A DNA stretch of 64,000 nt from Synchiropus splendidus (lineage: Eukaryota > Chordata > Actinopteri > Syngnathiformes > Callionymidae), in NCBI RefSeq assembly GCF_027744825.2, contig NC_071347.1, positions 13,992,501 through 14,056,500 on the forward strand. The letters are read 5' to 3'. The notes below the pieces were generated by a model. The model did no database searches. It was not told where the DNA came from and worked only from the letters and a program-made list of their open reading frames with translations. Numbering within the stretch: position 1 is the stretch's first letter; each line of letters starts with the position of its first letter. Below, one piece after another: positions 63,481 to 64,000 of the stretch. The position numbers and the translations under genes are program-made.

Positions 63481-63948
63481 AACATGGAGGCCTCAGACCA
63501 TTTAAATGTGATCAATGAAGATGTAAACACAGCGAACTGTGGCTTTACAACAAAATGTAGGGCACGTATAAAATGTACGCTGGGAGACTGCGCACCCCAA
63601 CTTTCGATTCATTGAAACCCACCCAGTCCAGGGCGGAACGAAACAAAAAAACGATCAGTTATCAAGATCAACACTATTTCAACCAATTTACACAAAGTTG
63701 GAGGGCATGTCGCGCTTGGCTGCCCAACCTGCCACCTCTCTGTCGCTCGAGCGTAGCCCGGCCCTCTTTGTCCTTCTCCCTCACTTTTTTTTTCTCTATG
63801 TAATCTCTCTGGTCCAAGTTGTCCACGGAGCAGAAAGTCATTAAGCGTTGGAGGGGAGACAGCACGGTGACGGTTCAGCCTGAGAGAACACAATCTCCCT
63901 GACCACAGCTACACGGATTAGCTCATTACAGGTCGTACACTTACTCAC

Positions 63949-64000
63949 GGTGTGCGGAGGCCGAGGCGGAATCCAAAGAGAGCAGCCAGGTGACGTCCTC
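63949..64000 (-). other. Possible partial exon at the window edge
   Basis: A GC-rich minus-strand segment runs into CACACC|GTGAGTAAG, a near-consensus donor. All three frames are open across the 52 visible bases, so the frame is undetermined (for example EDVTWLLSLDSASASAH). It could be an exon of a neighbouring gene or a distal sema3d leader exon. No family is recognised. Confidence 0.25.

Overview
The window is vertebrate nuclear DNA, most likely from a teleost fish. The one gene that can be read with confidence is a class 3 semaphorin on the minus strand, closest by residue pattern to SEMA3D. It is split into 17 coding exons with consensus splice sites, several introns of only 61-90 nt, and flanking DNA full of fish-type interspersed repeats. 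There are no bacterial features (operons, Shine-Dalgarno sites, long ORFs). Nearly all open frames outside the exons are chance ORFs or repeat fragments.

Layout in transcription order (right to left). At the extreme right edge (63949-64000) a minus-strand segment ends in a good splice donor, possibly an exon of a neighbouring gene or a distal leader exon. From about 36 to 64 kb the DNA is repeat-rich and largely non-coding. It holds two hAT-type elements, a tandem 'gaggac' repeat block, LINE 3' ends, a very large GTA/GCA trinucleotide array, and one small orphan minus-strand ORF with a coiled-coil pattern just upstream of a poly(A) signal (36004-36201). A CpG-rich block at 35.3-35.7 kb looks like the semaphorin promoter with a non-coding first exon. 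A roughly 9.8 kb leader intron follows, then the signal-peptide exon (25325-25556), a 5.8 kb intron, the sema/PSI/Ig exons (19350 down to 7612), a 5.4 kb last intron and the final exon (2167-1763). A poly(A) signal lies near 1450.

The assembled protein is 777 residues from the preferred start: signal peptide, sema domain, PSI domain, RRARR furin-type site, Ig domain, the C-terminal cysteine expected to link the dimer, and a short basic tail. It would be a secreted axon/cell guidance ligand acting through neuropilin-plexin receptors. All exon phases join without a frameshift. It may be sema3d itself or a teleost duplicate (for example the gene called sema3h in zebrafish); a tree is needed to decide.

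No new gene system was found. The most interesting signals are an interspersed inverted-repeat element carrying two convergent CTCF-consensus sequences, a LINE nested in a terminal-inverted-repeat transposon, a three-copy family of about 600 bp, the composite trinucleotide array, a NAGNAG tandem acceptor, and several perfect hairpins.
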